This document shows positions 11,401 through 29,199 of a stretch of DNA of 64,000 bases, piece by piece. This DNA is from Nymphaea colorata (taxonomy: Eukaryota; Streptophyta; Magnoliopsida; Nymphaeales; Nymphaeaceae). The notes below the pieces were generated by a model. The model was not told where the DNA came from and made no database searches. It saw nothing but the letters and a program-made list of their open reading frames with translations. The stretch covers positions 6,639,001 to 6,703,000 of the forward strand of contig NC_045148.1 of NCBI RefSeq assembly GCF_008831285.2, in the 5' to 3' direction. The first letter of the stretch is position 1; each line of letters opens with the position of its first letter. Position numbers and translations under genes: made by a program.

Positions 11401-13300
11401 GAGCTCGAGTGTTTGGGTTTTGCAACGGATAGATCTTGATGTTAGTCTGTCCCTTTTCTCTATCTCCTTCCGTACCAAGCTGACTTTCTTGCTTGTGCCT
11501 TTCATGACTGTAATTCTCTTTGTCAATGTATATGTTGTTGACTTGAGGGATTTCAATGGGAAGCATTTGGAGACAACTTTTTGGTCTTTATCAATTTCCT
11601 TCTTTTCGTCGTCTAATTTGCGAATTTTCTGTGCTGATGAAAAATTCGAAGATTTTTTTCGCTTATTTTTTAAAATAAAAGGTAACCAAACGGGGTTACG
11701 GATGAATGCTCTTGGCTCTCAGCTTCAAAAGTCCTAGAGGTGATGCCTCTTATTCAGAACCCAATGACGATGTTCCAACTCCCAAATGTGTATGACCTGT
11801 GCGCAAAAGCTGATACAACTTAATTTTCTATATAGTAGTTCCTCGTTTCTTCATCTTCTCATTCTTTCACCTATTTTCCTCTTTAAAGTTAGTGGATTTA
11901 AGAAAAAAGAATAACTGTTTCATTGAGAAAAAAAAGAGAAAAAAATAACTCAAACAGTGAGAAGTTTAGAAAACCAATATGATTGGTTGAACTGACTATT
12001 ACATTTATTAATTGACCGTACGAGGAATCTTAGTGACAGATTTCAAATGTTGGAGATGGAATTCTAAGTTGCATGAACAGCACATTTTAAGGGTTGGAAA
12101 ATGCATAGTAACTCTTCTTCGTCGTGTCACTTTACTAAAATGTTGGTGAAATTAAACTAATTATGCTACAAAACACTTCTATTCTTTTATCTTTTGAACT
12201 TTAAACCCATGCTTCTTCTGGTGTGTGAGCATGGGAAAAATGAAGCATAAGTAGGCTTTCGTGTTCACAATTTTCAGAACCTTGCTCACAATTTTCTTAT
12301 GTTAATGCTTGTAGTTGCATGAAGAATCATCTACTGGTTGTAGAACTGTTCACAAGATTGCAAACAGTTCTATCTCTTCTTGCATAAGCCCAGATAGTTA
12401 TAGTTAATTTAATTAGAGTTTATGCTGATGTAACAGCTTAGTTTGGATACCATTTCCTGTTTTATGTATCTCGGTTTCTTATTTTTTGGTACAAAAGCAT
12501 GCATGTATGAGATTCCATTGTTTTGACCAAATTCCTGCACTAGCTGTTTGGTGAAACAATTTTGCTACAATTTGCTTGTCTTGTAGTGGTGCATACCAAA
12601 ATCACGATTTCAGAATTTTTAAAAATTCTGATGTAGGCTTTTGACTCCCCCTATATGCCACTGGTTCCTTTATTGGATGATGAAAGTACTGCTCTTCCTA
12701 ATATTGCATAAAAAGGCAGGCCACAGAGCCAGCCCACCTCTACTTGTAGACCAAAAGTGCAGTTTAAATACTATTTAAACTCTCTTAGCAAACGTCTGTT
12801 TACATGCTATTAGCCAGCCAACGGTCACATCTTTTTTCCAACCATCAACACTTATGCCATCAAACACTAGAACTTAATTCTTGTCAGTATAATTCCAATC
12901 AGACACTGGCTGAATTTGGAAAGGGGATTGAAATCCCTCCTCAATTGATTGCAAAATTACAATCTTGGGATTTAATCCCAGGATTTTAATCCTGGTGCAA
13001 CCAAACACTGCCTAAATTAGGTATGCTGAACATTGCTCATTCTTCCCCCTCTCTTCTCTCTATCCCTCTCTCTACCTTGCAGTAGTGTGCACTTAAAGTC
13101 CCGTCTGCAGTAGAGTCAACTAAGACGAAGAAAAAGAGCCTATCAGCTTTATTAGAGGTGAAGTGTGTGTGTTGCGAAAATGCTTTGATCCTCAAGGATG
13201 AAGCGTACATATGCCTGGACACACACTTCGCAGGCACAATGTTTTTTCTGCATAAAAATGATGTTTTGCCCCTTTTTCCAACTTTTTTCATCTTTGTTTT
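11400..13300. other. intergenic or leader intron, no coding gene seen
   Basis: AT-rich, with no coding sequence recognised. Near 12955-13015 there is a MITE-like edge (TTTAATCCTGGTGCAACC and a CCAAACACTGCC end) whose partner edge I could not place. Confidence 0.4.
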
Positions 13301-13329
13301 TCACCTCGAAGGTTTTGTTTTCACTTTCA

Positions 13330-13451
13330 AGTGACTTTTCACTCAAGTTGCATTTTGCCGCCTCTTTCACCAAGAGTAGATCATCGCCCTTTGCCATCAA
13401 ATCCCACTGCCAGCTCGATCTCTCTCAGCCTCTCAGCTATCTGCAATCACG
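13330..13451 (+). other. probable 5' UTR exon of the RPB7 gene
   Basis: A CT-rich leader ends at a consensus donor (AATCACG|GTAAGC, intron from 13452). A matching acceptor (CTTATAG|GGAAGG) lies at 14164/14165, six bases before the RPB7 start codon. A leader intron of about 713 bp is therefore likely. The left edge (transcription start) is only estimated. Confidence 0.45.
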
Positions 13452-14170
13452 GTAAGCTTGGCCACCATATATTATAGGTGCCTTTAGGTGGTGAAGGAGA
13501 AGCTATGTTCAGCTGCTGGCCACCTTTGCTGGTCCTGACCTTGTAAATGACTGTCCTAAAAGTTTCTAGTGGGAAACTGTTTCAAGAACGTTCTCATTTA
13601 AGGCCTGCCCTTTCGCTTTGCGTTTTGTTTCAGAACTAAGCGTGTGATCAAATCAGTAGCTACTGAGAGTCCGTGTTTCTTTTAATACATAGTGCGATAA
13701 AAAATGTATGTCCTAAAATTATATTCAGACAGGCTTCTTACTTGGCTTGATATTATTGGCAGTTTCTTAGAATGTCACTTGCTTTCTGAATCTTCTTAAG
13801 TGCTGAAATGGTTTATGCTTCTTAGCCTCTATGTTCGAGGATGTGCTTCTACATTTTTTGTGCTTGTCGAGTGTAAATTTGATTTTGTTAACATGTGCAT
13901 CTATGTATAGAAGATGATCCACATGTGTCCAATTTGTTTTTATACTGTTGTTTACTTGTATATTTGTTATTGTAGTTGTTCTCTTTCAATTTTTTTAATT
14001 ATTTTTTTGCATATTATATTTTATTTTTAGCATGTTGATCCTTGAGCTTACACTTTGATGTTTCACCTCATGGTAGGTTTGATGCCTCGCCTCACCTCAC
14101 CTTATCGCATTTAACAACATTGGTGCCTGCTAAGGGTCTTTTTGTGTCGCTATTCTACTTATAGGGAAGG

Positions 14171-18694
<4,524 letters not shown>

Positions 18695-20756
18695 AGGGCA
18701 TCTCCTGATGCATGCAAACTACCGTGAGCTGTCATGTGCACTTAAAACGTACTTCACTGTTTTCTGGAATGTGGACTTGATGAAGAGATATAGGCTTAAA
18801 TGCTGGGTACCAAGTGCAGTGAAATCTTCTTTCACGTAGGATGACTTGAATTGGTATGTTTTTTTTATTCTGTATGCATAGTTTTTTTCTTAATAGTTAA
18901 CTTTTCCTTTATTTAGGTGATCATCTGACTGGTCGAGTATGCAAATGACTGTCAGTTATCACTTTCAGCAAGTTAAAAAAGATCTGCTAGATTAATTTCA
19001 TCCTGTGTAAGTTCTAGAATGCAATAGGCCGTGTGTATAAATGGATGGTCCGTTGGGAAATTTACCCATGTAATTACCAGTTAATTGAAATGGATGGGGA
19101 AATGGTACCTCAAGTGCAAGCAGGAAAAGAAATATTTTGGAAAAACCATTTTGTTAAAATAGGTGACAGCATTTGGCCCATCTGGGGAGCGGTGTTAAGC
19201 TGCAAAGAATTTAGGAGGAAAGTGAATTTTTGAAAAGAAGCTGATTTCCTGGTAACTAGGATCCCTCATCTCATTTAGAAAATGAAGCCCATAAGGTGCC
19301 AGCCGTACCCGCCCCCAACTCCATCCATGGTAGCTTGGAGCAACGAAAACTAAGGTTGGAACTTGGGCACAAAGGAGAACTTCAGAGCTAGAAGCCAGTG
19401 CAAGGTATAAACCCCTTGTCCTTTTGTTACGCATAATAAAAGCAAAGTCTTATGTATGAGTAGGAAGTTAACAACTCACTGTCAGCTTGAAGGTTTTTCA
19501 GTTCCCTTGCTTCCAGGGTCTTGTGTTGCATGAGGACCTGGGTGGGGTATTGGGGTGTCATGAACTCACTGCTTGCGATGATCCCAAGGTATTAGCACCA
19601 TGAGAATCGAACTGGTGATGCACTTTTTTATGTGCTGTCTGCTCCACCAGTTATGATACACCACTTAAGGTAATAAAAGCAAAGTTTCACCCTAATGGGG
19701 ATATCACTAATCTGCCTGTTTGACGGCCAAGATAGCCCTGCCACCCTAATGCCCTTTGCGTTTATGAAGGCAGAATACTGGACTTGTCACTTAAATGTGA
19801 TGCAGCTGATCGTGGGCTTCTAACCAAGTCTTAAAATGGCCCGTCGATTTCTGAAAGTTGGTGAATGGAACGCGTAAGATACCACTATAGAACATCAAAC
19901 AGAGAAAACAATGGTAGGTCAACTCGGGGATGTTGAAAGTGTTTGTGCCGGCCTTATCATGCACGGTCCAGAAGTTATTGTGCTTCCAGAGTTTGCCTTC
20001 AGCGTTCCACCTGTTCTTGTCGGAAAATGTAAAGAACCCAGGTAGAAACCAAAATCAGAAAAAGACTAAAACCTGAAAAACATGAGATACAACTTGGAGA
20101 TCAGAGATTTTTTGAAGGTTAGTCCATCGTCGGAATCAAATCTAAGCAAGTAAGTGGACCATCTAAGTCAACCAGAAAAGTCTCCTAATTACATCAAGGA
20201 TGCAACTTATCATTTTTAGAATAAAATGTAGATGACTCTTACAATAGAAAAAGGCAGAGAAAGAGAGAAAGGGAGAGAATGATCAGTTCTTAGAATAAGA
20301 AAACAGCTACCTCTAACGGCATCATTTCGTCTCAATAATAACTGTAACAACTAAGCGGTAGATAATTCTCATTCAGTCCTTTGAAACTGTTTATAATCCA
20401 AAGAGGCTGTGAATTTTGTGTACTAGTGGGTATAGGGGGGGAGAGAGAGATCTTAGTCTTTATTGGCTCCAAATATGTAAACATACCTTACATGAAGCTA
20501 CAAGAATTAGGACCTACTCCCTTAAAGAGGCCAGGATGCCAACTGCTCATAGAGTAGCCTAGCCCCTTCCTTTTAACTTGTCACGAATCAACAATTGAAG
20601 AACACTCATAAGAGAAGAAGACAGCAACATATATTGGAACCGAAAACTATCTAGACAACTTTTCGAGTAGAGAGCACTGGGAAAGCATCAACTGATGTCG
20701 ACTATCTCGTCACCCTCTCGTGACGAACATAGAAGAGGCACCGGCGACAAGTCCCA
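18695..20756. other. intergenic between convergent RPB7 and SKS genes
   Basis: Contains the 3' ends of both genes, which converge. No further gene is recognised. A possible AATAAA for RPB7 lies at about 19434, but it is far from the stop and uncertain. A tRNA-derived SINE-like candidate is described separately. Confidence 0.55.
19490..19690 (-). mobile_element. SINE-like candidate (tRNA-type internal promoter)
   Basis: Read on the minus strand from about 19690, the sequence has an A-box-like segment (TAACTGGTGGAGCAG) and then, about 30 bp on, a B-box-like AGTTCGATTCTC (19600-19611 region). The order and spacing fit a decayed Pol III promoter as in plant SINEs. No poly(A) tail or target duplication was verified. 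Confidence 0.3.
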
Positions 20757-23700
20757 TCAGAGAGGCCGGGTTCTCCGGCCAGACGCCCGGCCACACAGGA
20801 GTGCATTCCGGGGGATGGGGTTCTCATCTCTCCATGAATTTACAGGGGAGTACACTCTGAGGTAGAACTGTTGTCCCAAGTATTGCCTGGCCCAGTTCTC
20901 TGATCTTATGTTCCACATCCCCACATTGTCCAGAGGCATGTAGATTGCAGTCCATGACTGAGGGTATACCTGTAACAGTGGGAGATAACACTTTTTCAAC
21001 ATATGCAAAAAATGAGGGCACATGCACGTACTGTATCTGGTACAACCTTTGATGTAAAATGTCTAACACAAGCGCGACACATGTCCAATAAATGAGACCT
21101 ATGGCTACTTTTCAGAGTACCAAGCAGGACAAGTGTGACATTCTCATAGTGATAATTATATTAGTACTTCAGTTGATCATTTTGCTTTATCCAAATCAAA
21201 GTTTCAACTTCTTGAAATAAAATTTTACCTGAGTTGTGCATCTGTAGACGCCATCTCGAAGATTATATCCGTTCCTGCTTGCTGGTGTCCATTGGCCCCC
21301 ATCCATTCTGCCCATATCAAGGGGAAAAGATACATTAAGTACCAGTAGGCTTAACAAAGTTCGCTGCCTTTTCTTAACCAATGGCTACATTCTGAGATTT
21401 TAGTGCAACAAGCCATCAAAAGAAATTCTGAAATTTCATATCTTCTGTCATGTCATAAATCATGCTCTTGGCAAAATACCATAAAAGGAAAATCAATCCA
21501 TGACCTCATTTCATTAACCAAAAGTGCGAGTAATGCTAATAATCAAGCTTATCTTTGCTATTCCTAGAATATACTCATCTGAAACAGTGCTGGAACTGAA
21601 AAAAAGAACTAGATTGTAGGCAAGACAAGTACTGAGCTGAAGAACAAGCAGGAAAATTGTGAATCCATTGGATTCCTGTGGCATCACAAAGAAGTGACAG
21701 GTACAAATGTAGTAATTAAATCTTCAGGAATGCCGTGGTACTAATAACAGCAGTCTTTTTCTGATTCAATGACATGATGAAGACATCTTTAATGGTGTTC
21801 ATAATGGTCCAAACAGGACAGTAACATCAAAGGCTGCACCACAGATCGACCATCATGAGAATCCTGTCCCTTGGTCCCATCCCCATCTATAGTGGGACAT
21901 GGTGTCCATGGCTGGCTCTAAATTTCACGGCTAAAAATTGACACGTATTTCGATGTAATAGCAAAAGGGCACACTATGGACTGGCCTATCCATCTGATTT
22001 ATTGGACATGTCTTCCCGGAGACTTGAACCTATGGTTTCTCACTTGGCAACTCAACACTGTATATTGCCTGTTTGCCCATAACCACTAGATCTTAATGAA
22101 CACAGATTGGTATTTCAAGACAGGAAATAATTCAAGCACAGTTTCATGCATCAATACATGAATCTTCTGCAACTTGTATCAAATATTAGCGACAAGTTGA
22201 TTACCCGACAACGAAAAATGAGTAGCCATCAATGTGCCATGACTGCACCGTGTTCTCATAGTTTTGGAAGATGATTTCAACGTATGCCCGGAAATCAGCC
22301 TCCATTACAGATGTCTGCAGGTAGGCACCGCCTCCATGGGGGTAGTCCGAGATGCTGCCAAGTGAGAAAACTCCCTGGATATTGTAAAAGTCGGCTACCT
22401 TCAACGGCGTGTCGGCCGGAATGAAGGAGACACTATTGATGGCATATCTCTGCTTGCCATTGATGACAGCCGCTGAGTTTGCCAGTTCAATGGTTCTGGT
22501 GGTGTTAACCAGTCCATAGTGGTATGAACCTTGTGGGTTTGGCCTTGCCGCGCTCGCAGTGAGGTTCCAACTACAAATTCACAACAGAAAAGAGACAATT
22601 TAAAGCATTCTGTTCAATCTTACTTGAACCAAAGTTAAAAATCAATCCACTTAATTCTGCTATACACTATACAGAAAGCACAAATACAAGGCCTAGACAG
22701 AGAAGATGACAACTATAGACTCATTATACCGTATGGATCTAGCCTGATTGAGGGACCAATCGATCTGAATGGTGGGCCCGCCTGGCGGTGGGCCGGAAAC
22801 ACCGCCGGCGGAGTTGCTGTAATGCAGTATGGCAGTGCTGGTGAGGATCTGGCTGGTGAACCTTGTGGAAACGACAATGTAGTAGTCCTGGCCTGGCTGG
22901 TCCATGGTCACCAGCACTGAATATGATTGCCCCAGATGGACGTCCAGCGAGGAGTAATGGTTCTGAAGCGTGTGTGAGCCCTCCACCTCCACCAAGGTCA
23001 TGGTGTGCCCCTGGATCCTAAAGTTGAGCGACGTTGTCAAGCCCACATTCGAAATCCGGAACCTGTATGTTTTTCCTGAATCAGCAGACATTGCTGGTCA
23101 GATTCTGAAGCTGCATGTTAAGTAAGAGCCTGGCGCCATGCACAACGTAATTCTGGGAAGATGAAATTGTACAACAGGAATTGCATGCAATTATACTCAA
23201 AAGAGTTTTATATTTTTGGAGCTTAGTTCTTCCATCATAACTCTAACCACATAGGAATGGGTTTTTATGCCTTCGAAACTTTGAAGGGTTCAATCTTCGA
23301 AATTTCAGATTGCTTAGATATCCTATTTAAAATATGAAAAAAAATACAAAAAACAGGAGAATTGGTTTCTAAATCTTGAAGTCCATAGCCACAAATATCG
23401 CTAACTTTTTAAATGACGAAACTTTTCTGAAGTATTTTTCTGCAAAGCTGAAATTCTCAAGAAAAGCTCGACATTTTATTAGAAAAGAAAAAATCTTGAA
23501 AATTGAGAAAAGTAAAATAAATGAAAAAACTAACCATGAAACATAAAATGTCTTGTTAAAATGATAAAATAGTAGAAATGAAGATAAATAATTTTAACTT
23601 AATTTTAAACTTTAATACAAAAATAATGTAAAAATAATGAGAAAAAACACCATAAAAGCACAAAAAAACACGAACAACTCATTTCGAAGTTTTTTTCAAA

Positions 23701-24240
23701 AAAAAAGTAAAGAAGTCTTTTTTGTTTTCATTATTTGTAACGTTTTTCTCGGTTTTTTTTTTTTAAAGATGATTTTTGTGTGACAACGAATCGATCAAAT
23801 TTTGGTACAGTGAGAACAAAAATAAAAGTTTGGTTTCTTCCTCTTAAGATCATGGAACGTCATCCAACCCAACTCCAAGAAATTTCACTCTCCCCAGTTC
23901 ACAGGTAGCTCCAGAGGAAAGTGCGCCGTGTTTCATACCGTGTAAAACTTTGTCCATCCACAGAGAAAACGGTCAAAACATACGTACGTATAAAAAGAAG
24001 TGATGATTACATGGATTCACCGTCTTGGTGACATGAAAAGGATGAATAAGAGATATATATTCCTCCTCTGAAAAGCCTGACGATGCATAGTAGGAGGGAC
24101 ACGCGTTTAGGAAAGTTTCGAGTAAAATTCCAAACAGTCAAGCGACTGTCCTGTCAAAAGTTTTTGACTATCATAACACACACACTCTATATATATGTAT
24201 CAGATTGAAAGGAGCTCAAAATGCATTAACGATTTCAGCA

Positions 24241-24277
<37 letters not shown>

Positions 24278-27200
24278 AAAAGTTAAATATTAGTTGGCTT
24301 TTTAGGGTTACTTAACTATTTAATAAAGATCGTTTAATTCAGCATAATGAATGATTAAGACAAAAATAAAAAGAAAAAGAAAATGGTAGTAAACATGTTT
24401 GTTATGTAGCATTAGTTTTCATGTATTCTTTTTTCTTGTTTTCTCCCAACCATAGGTTTAATGTAAATGAAAAACTTTGATTAAATGAGATGACAAAGTA
24501 ACTTTAGATAATCAAGTCATAAATCACTCACTTATACATATATACAATTTATTTGTTTTTCGTTTCGTTCAATTTCTTCCACAATAGCACATACAATAAA
24601 AGTTTCACTGTGAGAGATTGAAGGTTGTCACATCGGTTAAAAAGAGTGGGGTTCTACTTTTAAAAAGAATTTACCTTGATCGACGGTGAAAGACAAACCA
24701 TTGGTGCCCCGGCCATTGATGAGGATGCCATCAGGGAAGGGCAGGTCATGTCCGCCGTCCAAAACTGCTCTCAGATCCTGGATTTATCATGAAAACCAGT
24801 GAACCCATCACGCTTCGCCGAAAGCTAGTGACCACACTGCCTTTCTCTACAAGCTCAGGACTAATATGAACTTACAGTGTGGTTGGCCTTATACCAGTCG
24901 CCGATGAGGACGGTGAAATCGCCGGCCGGCGGGGGGAAGGGGACGGGTATAAGAGGGCGGCTGTTGACTCGGAACCCGCCGTAGCCGCCTGCGGCTTTAT
25001 GCATTGCCAAGGAAGGGAAGTAGAAGTAGCTGCCAATCTGATCCTTTACCTGCAAAAAATATGTGAAGTTCTTCCCTGGTGGTATGGGGCAGTTTGTTCC
25101 ATACACTCCATCCATCCATGAATTCCTCCTCTGCTGGATGCCGTTCCTGATTTTGATTCTAAAATTAATTTTCTACAAACAAAGATTCCTCCTCAAACTC
25201 AATTGGAATGAAAATTTCAATTCTAGTTTTCACTTGTGTTTGACAGTTTGGAATCAAATTCTAGAATTGAAAATGATGTGTGTGATAAAAACATGAATTA
25301 AGGTATTAAAATTGATGAATTAAAAGCATCAATGACATGTGCTGCCTTAAAGAGAGATGAAAAAATTTTAAAATTCTAGAATCATAATTCTAGATTTTAC
25401 TTCAAGAGTGGCGTATAACTCCTGAACCAAAGTTCTTTGTTTGGTAACACAATGCTAATGTCAGCAAAAATGAGAATTTCAATTGTATAATTTCACAATT
25501 CCGAACACATCAAATGCCGTCTTAAGATCAAAAAGTTTAATCTGATTGGCACCAGAAACTTAAATTACCATCCTTTCGGATCCGAACCGAGTTCTATCCA
25601 ATTTAGATCAGATGTAGCTAGAGTTCGACAAAAAATTAAGAAACGGCCTCACATTCGTTATCAAATTTCAGTTAATTCGGTGGCACTTGAATGACATTTT
25701 GTAGTCCTACAATAGCTGCATTTTTAGATCTTCCAGAACAAGATCTAGACCCATTTGCATGGAATCATGGATTTGACTGGTAGTTTTATATCAATGGTCT
25801 GAATCCACTCATATCATTTTTGTATTTTGTAAACATATGATAAGGGAAACTCAGTTGCATTCAGAAAGAAACCTCATCCGAATCCAGATCAAATACTATT
25901 TTAACTTACCTCCTAATTGTTTTGTGGGATTCAGTTTGAAGATATGGTTTTGGATTCACAACATGCTTTACAAGACCAAAACATTAGATCTAGATTCGAG
26001 GCTCAGACTAAGGAAGCTGCATTGGATCCAAACTGAGGTTTACTGTGATGCAAGTGAATCCTGCCCTAAAAGAGAATCTCTAAAGACTTGTCCTAAAAAA
26101 AGGTGAGCAGAAGCCCTGTGTCTGGCTACTCTTATGAGACACTCAAGAGTGCACCCACAAGAATCGAATTAAAGACGGCGCTGTCACCAGGTATGATACT
26201 CTCCTCGAGGCGGGTCTCTAGGAATTTGTCCCGAGAAGTAAAAAAGACAGAGAAATTTCCCTTTTTCTCTTTCAGTATAAGGAAAATACATTTCAAGCAT
26301 CAGTAACAAAGAAAAATAACAAATCGACTCCCCTAACAAAATCCCCACCTTAATATGAGAAATCAGAATGTCCCTTCCCCAATCAAACACACGCGGCCGT
26401 ACATATTTACTTTGTATTTATAACAATATATTATTAAACTTTAAAAATGACATTGTTTAAACGGAAAAATAAAATTCACTTAAATGAAAATATAGAAGTT
26501 ATATTTTTCTTAGAAACTAAGTTGAGGGATTGAAATGGATGAAGACCAATCGACTCCCCTAACAAAATCCCCACCTTAATATGAGAAATCAGAATGTCCC
26601 TTCCCCAATCAAACACGCGCGGCCGTACACATTTACTTTGTATTTATAACAATATATTATTAAACTTTAAAAATGACATTGTTTGAACGGAAAAATAAAA
26701 TTTACTTAAATGAAACATATAGAAGTTATATTTTTCTTAGAAACTAAGAAGAGGGATTGAAATGGATGAAGACCAATCACCCCAAGCTCTGCCGTGCACG
26801 CTTCCCTAGTGCACGAACACGAACACGAACACGAACACCGAGACTGCAGCTCATGGAGGCTTACATAGAACAATTATTTGGCGAACGGGTTGTCCTAGAA
26901 AGGAATATTTCTACAATATTGATATTATTATCTTATAAAATCAAGAAGGTATTGAAGTCATAGTAACAGTAAGAATCTTGGATTAGTACGAAAGATTTGC
27001 TACCAATCGGGGGCTTTTGGATCAGGCTTGGCTGTGTGGGGTTGATGGATTTAGGTTCAAATCCAAGTAATAATACCGACTCCAGTTTACTTGGACCTCA
27101 TTTAATCAGGTTTAGGCTTTTAATTTCGGAGCCAAACCCGATCCATACTGGCATAGAGCCCGTAATAGAGGGGGCAGCATCTTTTCTGGATCTAATACTT

Positions 27201-28844
27201 GAACTGGGGTTCAGTTCAAAAACCATTACACTGAACCCTAATCTGATCAAGAAGTGGATCCTCTTTCCTTTGACCCGACCCGACCGTGTGGGACCCACCT
27301 CCTTCGCGATGGGCGCCATCCTTTTTTTTTTCTTTTTTTTCCTTCTCTCTCTTTGGGCGACACTTTCACTTACCAATGGCAATTGAAAAGTGAAGGGAAT
27401 TTCCTTATGACTATTTTTTAACAGAGATCGACTGCAAGAGTATACTTTTAAATGAGCAAAGAATTTCGGGAAGCATCAAACTCCATTACTCCAACGCCCT
27501 TACTGCACCAAAATCTAGACGAAATGAGACCTCTGTGCTAGATAGTCTCTCTTTTATATATAAATATAAAAATTTCTGTGTGCTCTAATTCTTTGAACTA
27601 CAAATGATGGTGGATGTCATGACATTATTATATTTGATGATTGCTTAGCTTTCTACCGAAGTTTATAAGCAGCACTACTACATCTTTTGTGCAGAGGAAA
27701 AGGTATCATCCGCCTCTTCTATATATAAATATACAGGTAGTTGGCTTCGACAATTAAAAGACTGTTACAGATCGACGAGGAGAAAGATAGGTCCACTGCA
27801 CTTTATTGCACATGTCCATGGCTACCCGTCGACAATTATTGACTTCATCTTCTTCAAAAGGTTTTTAACATCACCATTTCGCTGCTCGGATTAAACCCAA
27901 CGCGGTGAAGGGTCAACTCACTGCAGTAATTGCCCAATCCCCGCAAGAAGACAAAAACAATATAAAAATGAACAGAGAGAGAGGGAGCACAGAGCAGAGC
28001 AGAGTAAAACCAGAAACTTTCAGGATTAGCTAACGCATTTTCCAAAACACGCTCATTGCCACAGTCTCCGTAAACCTTGCCGGGAAACCAATAACGGAAA
28101 TTACAAGAATGCCGGGAAAAAGTCTAAAAGAGCGCACTCACCGACCACATTGGCCACGCTGACAGAGAACAGTTCAGGCGATGACTCTCTTGGCAATGTA
28201 AGTTAACTCAAAATGTAAGTTAACTCAGAAGGAGAAAAGGGGATCGAAGGAAAACGATTTTCTGTGAGTGATCTTACCAGGAGATCAAAAATGGCTCCGG
28301 CAGACTGTTGTAGACATTGATGATGAGATTATCGTTGGTGACGCAGTCGATCTGGGGTCCGGGAAACTGCCAGTTTATTAAAATCCCCTGCAACGCCAAC
28401 CGCCATGGCATCAACGTCAGAGATCTTTATGATGGATGGTGATGATCATGATGGTGGCGGTGCTGTGGATGCTGAATGGTAATGATGATCCATGATGCTG
28501 GTGGTCATGATCTTAATGACAATGGCCGTGATAATGAGCATGATGGTCATGACAGTGGAATGGAAGTAACCATGATGCTGCGATATGAATGTGCATCTAC
28601 ATCCTCCATTAACAAAGAAGATGCTCATATCATGATGTTGGTGGTGATGATAGTGAGGAAGCCAATGCGCGATGACAGTAACGTTAATCATACTCACCTG
28701 TTGCTTCACCCCTAGTGGGTAGATATCGCCATAGGTAACATTCCAGGTGTAGAATCTGTAAGGGTTCTCCCCGTGAACAGAGGAAAGAAGAAGAAGGAGG
28801 AAGAAAGAGAGAGATCTGTGGAGGATGCTGCGACTGGGACTCAT
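20757..28844 (-). CDS. SKU5-similar (SKS) multicopper-oxidase-like protein, pollen ascorbate-oxidase-homologue type
   Basis: Eight exons (minus): 28844-28698, 28387-28278, 25146-24876, 24777-24675, 23075-22730, 22570-22205, 21307-21229 and 20969-20757. All junctions are GT-AG and in frame, giving 544 aa, normal for SKS proteins. Residues 1-25 are a signal peptide with a Phe/Leu core, and the mature chain starts ENPYRFYTWNVTYGDI. Three cupredoxin domains follow, with NWQFPGPQI, GVYGTNCPIPPGKNF, GHTMTLVEVEGSHT and SWHIDGYSFFVVG. The copper ligands of active oxidases are missing: the first His motif is replaced by SWNGIQQ, and the C-terminal HCH box is absent (WNIRSENWARQYLGQQFYLR instead). Family members are apoplastic and linked to cell-wall expansion and pollen tube growth. 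The C-terminus (SGRRTRPL) has no hydrophobic GPI-signal tail, so the protein is probably soluble, as in the Bp10/NTP303 subgroup. Confidence 0.93.
21870..22115 (-). mobile_element. SINE-like element in SKS intron 6
   Basis: On the minus strand from about 22105 there is TCTAGTGGTTATGGGCAAAC (A-box-like). About 35 bp later comes GGTTCAAGTCTCC (B-box), and then a non-tRNA body. This arrangement is typical of tRNA-derived plant SINEs. It lies wholly within the intron (21308-22204), in the same orientation as the host gene. Its 3' end was not fixed. Confidence 0.45.
24243..24274. repeat. (TA)n tract in SKS intron 4
   Basis: About 32 bp of uninterrupted TA dinucleotides inside the 1.6-kb intron 4, which is otherwise AT-rich and featureless. 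Confidence 0.9.
25147..28277 (-). other. SKS intron 2, 3.1 kb, repeat-filled
   Basis: A large intron compared with the other six. Besides the 226-bp tandem duplication it contains a MITE-like AATTCTAGAATT-rich segment at about 25150-25520 and a tRNA-like B-box (ATTCGATTCTTG, minus) near 26160. A poly-T/CT tract lies at about 27320-27355. No nested gene is seen. Confidence 0.7.
26321..26772. repeat. 226-bp tandem duplication in SKS intron 2
   Basis: Two adjacent copies (26321-26546 and 26547-26772) both begin at AATCGACTCCCCTAACAAAA and end at GGATTGAAATGGATGAAGACC, with only a few differences by eye (for example ACACGCGG/GCGCGG). No open frame is conserved between them. Confidence 0.9.
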
Positions 28845-28857
28845 TCTGATCGTTAAC

Positions 28858-29160
28858 CTGAAAGGAACAGAGAGAGGTGCAGGAACGTGAGATGTTAGAG
28901 CATTTCGTGAGTGCCTTTTCTGAAGACAGAAGGGAAACAACACACAAGAAGAGAGTGAGATTTTACCAGCTTGGTAACCGGAAGACTGCTAGGACAGATC
29001 TGTGAGAATGCAGCTCAGTCGATCTATGGCGCCATTGGCGAAGCAGAGAAGAAACTGTAGAGAGAGAGAGAGAGAGAGAGAGAGCTCTCCCGGTTGGTTC
29101 TTTGGAGCTTCCTTCCCGCCTCTGTATGGGTGCCTGTACTGGGGGTTTATACGGCGGCCG
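28858..29160 (-). promoter_or_regulatory. SKS promoter, leader and 5' UTR intron
   Basis: On the minus strand a TATA-like CGTATAAACC lies near 29145-29154 (plus GGTTTATACG). The leader contains a CT tract (plus GA repeat, about 29059-29082). A short leader intron is indicated by the donor AAGCTG|GTAAAA (exon end 28967) and the acceptor CCTTTCAG|GTTAACG (exon start 28857), 13 bases before the ATG. Confidence 0.6.
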
Positions 29161-29199
29161 TAAATTGGGCAAACTGGGTGAGTTGTCAGAATGTAGTAA

